NCBI RefSeq assembly: GCF_021109255.1
Contig: NZ_JAJODG010000002.1
DNA from: Merdimmobilis hominis
GTDB taxonomy: Bacteria; Bacillota; Clostridia; Oscillospirales; Ruminococcaceae
Strand: one strand, 5' to 3'
Length of the DNA stretch: 64,000 nt
Position numbers and translations under genes: made by a program. Positions within the stretch are counted from its first letter, which is position 1. Every line of letters begins with the position of its first letter. The notes below the pieces were generated by a model that saw only the letters and a list, made by a program, of their open reading frames with translations, was not told the DNA's origin and did no database searches. This document shows, one piece after another, positions 60,218 to 64,000 of this stretch.

Positions 60218-61273
60218 ATGCGTTTGCCACCCCTTATCATACAAGATTTGACTGCAAAAGTTCCGATTATTCAAGGCGGGATGGGGATTGGCGTCAGCCT
60301 TTCCTCATTGGCGGGCGCCGTGGCCCGGGAAGGGGGGATCGGCGTCCTCTCCGCTGCGCAGCCCGGTTACCGGGAGCCGGATTTTGCCGACCATCCCCAT
60401 GAGGCCAACCTCCGAGCGCTGAGCCGGGAGATCCACAGGGCCAAAGAGATTTCCGGCGGAGGGATCATCGGGGTCAACATCATGTGCGCCATGAAAAACT
60501 ATGAACAGTATGTAAAGTGCTGCATCGACAGCGGCGCCGACCTGATCATCTCTGGGGCGGGACTGCCCACCAGCCTGCCAGAACTGGTCAAGGGTTCGGG
60601 CATTAAAATCGCCCCTATCGTCTCGCCGCCCAAATCCGCCAAGGTGCTGCTGAAAATGTGGGACCGCCACCACGGCACCACTGCCGACTTAGTGGTGATC
60701 GAAGGACCAAAAGCCGGAGGCCACCTGGGCTACAGCCAAGAGGATTTGGACAAGTATGCCGGGACCGACTATGATAAGGAAATCCAGGAGATTCTTGCCA
60801 TCGTAGCGGGCTATGAGGAGAAGTACAACAAGAAGATCCCGGTGGTGTTTGCCGGAGGGGTCTATGACCGGGCGGACATCGACCATTATCTCGCCTTGGG
60901 CTGCGCCGGGGTGCAGATGGCTACCCGTTTTGTAGTCACCGAAGAGTGCGACGCCTCCCCAGCCTTCAAGCAGGCATACTTGGACGCTAAACAAGAGGAC
61001 ATCATGATTGTCAAAAGCCCGGTGGGGATGCCTGGACGTGCCATCCGCACCCCCTTCATTCAAGCCAGGATGCAGGAGAGGGAGCAGGTTTCCCACTGTT
61101 ACCAGTGCATGAACCGGTGCGACATCGCCACCACCCCCTATTGTATCACTGGCGCATTGGTGCGTGCGGTGACTGGGGATGTGGACAACGCCCTTGTTTT
61201 TTGCGGGGAAAATGCCTGGCGGCTCCAGGAGATGACCACCGTCCACGACCTGATGGAAGAGCTGGCCCGATAA
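60218..61273 (+). CDS. Nitronate monooxygenase family flavoprotein
   Basis: A 351-residue FMN enzyme of the 2-nitropropane dioxygenase type, ATG after GAGGAGG. KVPIIQGGMGIGVSLSSLAGA at the N-terminus, GADLIISGAGLP, VIEGPKAGGHLGY and the FMN-phosphate stretch VFAGGVYDRADIDHYLALG match. After about residue 300 a C-terminal tail has CYQCMNRC and ATTPYC, a Cys cluster found in anaerobe members. It may oxidise nitronates or act as an enoyl reductase-like FMN enzyme; the anaerobe role is open. Followed by a terminator. Confidence 0.88.
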   Translation: MRLPPLIIQDLTAKVPIIQGGMGIGVSLSSLAGAVAREGGIGVLSAAQPGYREPDFADHPHEANLRALSREIHRAKEISGGGIIGVNIMCAMKNYEQYVKCCIDSGADLIISGAGLPTSLPELVKGSGIKIAPIVSPPKSAKVLLKMWDRHHGTTADLVVIEGPKAGGHLGYSQEDLDKYAGTDYDKEIQEILAIVAGYEEKYNKKIPVVFAGGVYDRADIDHYLALGCAGVQMATRFVVTEECDASPAFKQAYLDAKQEDIMIVKSPVGMPGRAIRTPFIQARMQEREQVSHCYQCMNRCDIATTPYCITGALVRAVTGDVDNALVFCGENAWRLQEMTTVHDLMEELAR

Positions 61274-61298
61274 TCTATTATAATAAGGTGTACCTCGC

Positions 61299-61332
61299 AC
61301 TCCCCGGTGAGATCCTGCCGCTGGGGAGTTTT
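61299..61332 (+). terminator. Terminator after the nitronate monooxygenase gene
   Basis: ACTCCCC (61299) pairs with GGGGAGT (61323), followed by TTTT. Confidence 0.75.
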
Positions 61333-61798
61333 CCTTGTGAGGAGGGACCGCTCCTCGTAGGGATTGCCTGCTTGGGAGAAGTGTACCTTCCTTTTATTCT
61401 TATTTATCACTGCCCTGCCAACAGGTACGACACCGAAATGGAGCAGATGAGTTCCCGCCTCTCGGGCCGAGATATTTTCACGACCGATCTTCCCTCTATC
61501 CGGATAGAAATCACCTCTGGGAGCCAGCCGCTGCACAGTATTGCAGCGGCTGGCTTTCCTGTTGCCATAGTATAAGCCTGCGGAGGGAAATTGGCTTTCA
61601 TAAAATTTGATTTCAGACGGAGAAACGGCAAGATAAGCCCATTTTGAGCCAGAACTCAGGAGCGGTGCTATCGGGATCAGTGGATTATCATCCCCCTGTA
61701 ATTGGGCAACTGGAGGGGGATATCATCCGGCAGCGGGGGGTGACTGCCTGCTTTTCCCGACGCAAATGGGGATTTTCTTAAAATTTTACATCTATGCA
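61333..61798. other. Gene-free stretch with a second strong hairpin
   Basis: No gene is supported. AGCCAGCCGCTGCA (61522-61535) and TGCAGCGGCTGGCT (61542-61555) form a perfect 14-pair stem with a 6-base loop, followed by TTCC. It looks like the end of an unidentified short transcript starting after 61333, possibly a small RNA. Confidence 0.45.
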
Positions 61799-61840
61799 TT
61801 GACATTTATCGATTTATAGAATATAATATAAATCGATAAA
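61799..61840 (+). promoter_or_regulatory. Promoter with ArsR-type operator
   Basis: TTGACA (61799), 17 bases, TATAAT (61822) is a consensus promoter. Overlapping it, TTTATCGATTTATA (61805-61818) and TATAAATCGATAAA (61827-61840) are a perfect 14-base inverted repeat with an 8-base spacer. An imperfect copy occurs at 63412 before the permease gene. The operator covers the -10, so a bound ArsR dimer would block transcription. Confidence 0.88.
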
Positions 61841-61860
61841 TATAGATTTGAGGTGATTGT

Positions 61861-63117
61861 GTGGGAAAGGATTACACAGAAAATGTCCAGCTGTTCAAAG
61901 CGTTCTGCGATGAAAACCGCTGGAGAATCCTAGAGATCCTCCAAGAAGGGGAGCGGTGCGCCTGCGTCCTGCTGAATGAGTTGGAGATCAGCCAGTCCAC
62001 ATTATCCCATCATATGCGGATTCTCTGCGATTCCGGGGTGGTCGTGGGCCGCAAAGAGGGAAAGTGGATTCACTACTCCATCAGCGAATCGGGGATGGAA
62101 AAGGCCAAGCGCCGGATTGACCAGCTGCTAGAACAGAGCATACGCCCCTCTACTGCTGTAAAAGGGATTGAGAGGGATAGATTGACCGAAAAGACCAAAC
62201 TCTATGTCCTGACTGGTTTTTTAGGGTCTGGCAAGACGACTGTTTTGCTCCGGCTGCTGGAAGCGCTGAAGGGGAAACGGGTCGGCGTCATTCAAAATGA
62301 ATTTGGAAAATTGGGGATCGACGGCACCATCCTGCGCAACGATGATATCCAAATGGTGGAGATCAACCGCGGCTCCATCTTCTGCTCCTGCCTGAAATTG
62401 TCTTTTGTGCAGGCTTTGGCGGAGATGGCCCAACAGGACTTTGATTACCTGTTTGTGGAGAGCTCCGGCCTGGGAGATCCCTCCAATGTAGAGGAGATTC
62501 TAGAAGCGGCAAAAGCCCTTGCTGGAGATCGGTATTCTTTCCAAGGCGCCATCTGTCTGGTAGATTCAGTCAACTTCCTGGATCAGCTGGAGGATTTGGA
62601 AACAGTGTACCGTCAGCTGAAACATTGCCATCTAGCTGTCCTCACCAAGGTGGACCTGGTGGATGGGGAACGGATTTGCGCACTGAAAGCAAAAATCCGG
62701 GAGATCAATCCAAAATGCCGGATTGACGTCAGTTCCCATGGGAATCTGAATTTAGGGTTTTTGGAAGAGAACCTGATGCAGTACCAGTGGGCTGAAGGGG
62801 AAGAGACCACCAACAGCGAAGAGGCCAAACCCAAGACTTTGGTCCTCCAATTTGAGGGGGAAGTGGAGCGGGAGAAACTAGAGCGCTTTTTAGCCGAGAT
62901 AGAAGCTGACCTGTACCGGGCCAAAGGCTTTTTCCATCTGAAAGGGCAGGGGTGGAACCAGGTGGATTTGGTTGGGCAGCAGGTTGACTGCACACCCTGT
63001 GAGGAAAAGGAAATCTCCCAAATGGTTTTGATTTCCAAGATCGGGCCTGCGGTGATCAAAAAAATATTCAGCGCTTGGGAAAGCCAAGTGGGCCTGCCCA
63101 TGCAGCTGAAAAATTAG
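61861..63117 (+). CDS. ArsR regulator fused to CobW/COG0523 GTPase
   Basis: A 418-residue fusion starting at GTG after TGAGGTG. Residues 8-95 are an ArsR winged helix (FKAFCDENRWRILEILQEGE, then STLSHHMRILCDSGVV), with a Cys pair RCACVLL at 33 and 35 placed like the arsenic/metal-sensing ELCVCDL helix. Residues 112-415 are a COG0523 P-loop GTPase: TGFLGSGKTT (118-127), VIQNEFGKLG, ESSGLGDP, TKVDL. Its metal motif reads FCSCL (C175, C177) instead of CxCC. COG0523 proteins insert or traffic metals. The downstream genes encode a thioredoxin-like protein and a YraQ/ArsP-type permease. This could be a sensor that also handles its metal(oid). Confidence 0.88.
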   Translation: MGKDYTENVQLFKAFCDENRWRILEILQEGERCACVLLNELEISQSTLSHHMRILCDSGVVVGRKEGKWIHYSISESGMEKAKRRIDQLLEQSIRPSTAVKGIERDRLTEKTKLYVLTGFLGSGKTTVLLRLLEALKGKRVGVIQNEFGKLGIDGTILRNDDIQMVEINRGSIFCSCLKLSFVQALAEMAQQDFDYLFVESSGLGDPSNVEEILEAAKALAGDRYSFQGAICLVDSVNFLDQLEDLETVYRQLKHCHLAVLTKVDLVDGERICALKAKIREINPKCRIDVSSHGNLNLGFLEENLMQYQWAEGEETTNSEEAKPKTLVLQFEGEVEREKLERFLAEIEADLYRAKGFFHLKGQGWNQVDLVGQQVDCTPCEEKEISQMVLISKIGPAVIKKIFSAWESQVGLPMQLKN

Positions 63118-63129
63118 GAGGGATGGAGC

Positions 63130-63363
63130 TTGCAGATCAAAGTGATCGGTACCGGATGCGACAAATGCGATAAACTGTATGGGAATACCCAAGAGGCTTT
63201 GACAGAACTGGGGATAGAGGCCCAGCTGGAAAAGGTGGAGGACCTTTTGGAAATTGTCAAATTAGGGGTGATGACGTCCCCCTCCCTGATGATTGACGGG
63301 AAGCTGGTAGTCAGCGGCCAGGTCGTGTCAAAGGACAAAATAAAAAAGTTGTTGAGGCCGTAA
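63130..63363 (+). CDS. Thioredoxin-like small redox protein
   Basis: A 77-residue protein with TTG start after GGAGG. IKVIGTGCDKCDKLYGN carries the redox pair CDKC near residue 9, and VMTSPSLMIDGKLVVSGQV is the cis-Pro half. It matches the small redox-active disulfide (TM0996/MTH895-like) family often placed beside YraQ/ArsP-type permeases and ArsR regulators. It starts 12 bases after the fusion gene. Confidence 0.9.
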   Translation: MQIKVIGTGCDKCDKLYGNTQEALTELGIEAQLEKVEDLLEIVKLGVMTSPSLMIDGKLVVSGQVVSKDKIKKLLRP

Positions 63364-63407
63364 CAAGCCTCGCCCTGCTGGCTGCCGAAAGGCGGCCAAT
63401 TTTGGGA

Positions 63408-63440
63408 CAAATAAATCGATAAAACTAAATTTATAAATAT
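63408..63440 (+). promoter_or_regulatory. Second, degenerate ArsR-type operator
   Basis: ATAAATCGATAAA (63411-63423) repeats one arm of the operator at 61827-61840; the following AATTTATAAATA keeps part of the other arm. It precedes the permease gene, whose binding site TTGGAGGG follows at 63444. No promoter is clear, so it may be a regulatory remnant or an extra binding site. Confidence 0.5.
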
Positions 63441-63460
63441 AATTGGAGGGTCACAACCCG

Positions 63461-64000
63461 ATGGAAATCATCAAAGGAATCTGGTTTTTTGTGCAAGATC
63501 AAATCTTGGGGATGAAATGGCTCAACCGTGTTGTGGGCAACCTATTGACCAGCTTAGGGGTGGATTTGGAATCTCAGCTGGGGGCGGGGCTCCAGTTTTT
63601 CATTTACGACACCGTTAAAATTTTTGTGCTGCTCTCGGTGCTGATTTTTGGCATCTCCTACATTCAGAGCTATTTTCCCCCAGAACGGACGAAGAAGATT
63701 TTGGGGCGCTTTCATGGATTGGGGGCCAACACTTTGTCCGCCCTGTTGGGGACGGTGACCCCATTTTGTTCCTGCTCGTCGATTCCCTTGTTTATCGGGT
63801 TCACCGGCGCAGGTCTCCCTTTGGGGGTCACTTTCTCCTTCCTCATCTCTTCTCCGCTAGTGGATTTGGGATCACTGGTGCTGCTAACTAGCATCTTCGG
63901 CGGAAAGATCGCCATTGCTTATGTAGTCGTCGGCCTTGTGCTGGCAGTAGCGGGGGGAAGCCTTATAGAAAAGCTCCATTTGGAGGAGTATGTGGAGGAG
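63461..64000 (+). CDS. YraQ/ArsP-type permease (start only)
   Basis: The first 180 residues of a membrane protein, cut by the window end; ATG after TTGGAGGG. FIYDTVKIFVLLSVLIFGISY is the first segment, and GTVTPFCSCSSIPLFIGFTGAGLPLG followed by FSFLISSPLVD is the diagnostic TPFCSCSSIP motif of the permease_2/DUF318 (YraQ, ArsP) family. ArsP exports methylated arsenicals; others are of unknown substrate. Its place behind an ArsR operator supports a metalloid or toxic-ion role. Confidence 0.9.
   Translation, partial: MEIIKGIWFFVQDQILGMKWLNRVVGNLLTSLGVDLESQLGAGLQFFIYDTVKIFVLLSVLIFGISYIQSYFPPERTKKILGRFHGLGANTLSALLGTVTPFCSCSSIPLFIGFTGAGLPLGVTFSFLISSPLVDLGSLVLLTSIFGGKIAIAYVVVGLVLAVAGGSLIEKLHLEEYVEE

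Noticed and set aside
63438..63443. TATAAT before the permease gene as a promoter
   Set aside because: It touches the ribosome binding site, leaving no room for a leader.

Overview
The window reads as chromosomal DNA of a Gram-positive, low-oxygen Clostridia bacterium, most likely from the Oscillospiraceae/Ruminococcaceae side. The clues are strong AGGAGG ribosome binding sites, frequent TTG and GTG starts, a ClpE-type chaperone, an RsgI-like anti-sigma system, a PhoP/PhoR-type phosphate regulon, a selenocysteine system and a Stickland-type glycine reductase operon. Species cannot be named from the sequence alone. GC is high for a clostridium, except in AT-rich intergenic stretches around 17.4-17.9, 29.2, 31.0 and 58.6 kb.

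Layout. 0-5.4 kb: end of truA, a DUF5711 protein, CvpA-like protein, pgsA and a clpE-type ATPase. 5.5-12.4 kb: two divergent MacB-like ABC export gene sets that share only one ATPase. 12.5-17.4 kb: radical SAM protein, 2-hydroxyacid dehydrogenase, a HTH regulator and a GltS-type symporter. 18.0-19.4 kb: a perfect-looking long hairpin and an orphan Card1/Can2-like (CARF plus PD-(D/E)XK nuclease, DUF1887) gene with no CRISPR locus nearby. 19.5-26.5 kb: pst-phoU-phoP-phoR phosphate operon behind a run of TTTACA-type PhoP boxes; its PstS is circularly permuted. 26.6-34.7 kb: small regulators, thymidine kinase-like protein with an altered P-loop, SDR, a DUF5058-type membrane pair, an SsuABC/NMT1-type ABC transporter, and an alpha-CTD/DUF1492-like regulator. 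35.1-35.6 kb: a gene-free block of hairpins. 35.6-44.1 kb: membrane proteins, YibE/F, DIP1984-family protein followed by a structured RNA with a tRNA-like T arm, lipoprotein, sigma factor and two RsgI-like proteins with acidic tails.

44.2-58.6 kb is the selenium/glycine block. It holds selC (tRNA-Sec UCA), a GrpB-family gene, selB and selA, then the glycine reductase operon grdX-grdE-grdB-trxB-trxA-grdA-grdC-grdD, read on the minus strand from a tandem glycine riboswitch. grdA and grdB each carry one in-frame UGA at the expected selenocysteine position, so the sel genes make the operon translatable and the Trx pair reduces the selenoprotein A. A class V aminotransferase of the EF2568-like cysteine desulfurase group next to it may handle selenium or sulfur. 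selD is not in the window.

59.9-64 kb: nitronate monooxygenase-type flavoenzyme, then an ArsR-regulated operon whose regulator is fused to a CobW/COG0523 GTPase, followed by a thioredoxin-like protein and a YraQ/ArsP-type permease cut by the window end. The most unusual items are the permuted PstS, the orphan CARF nuclease, the tRNA-like RNA beside the DIP1984 gene, the ArsR-CobW fusion and the hairpin block at 35 kb.
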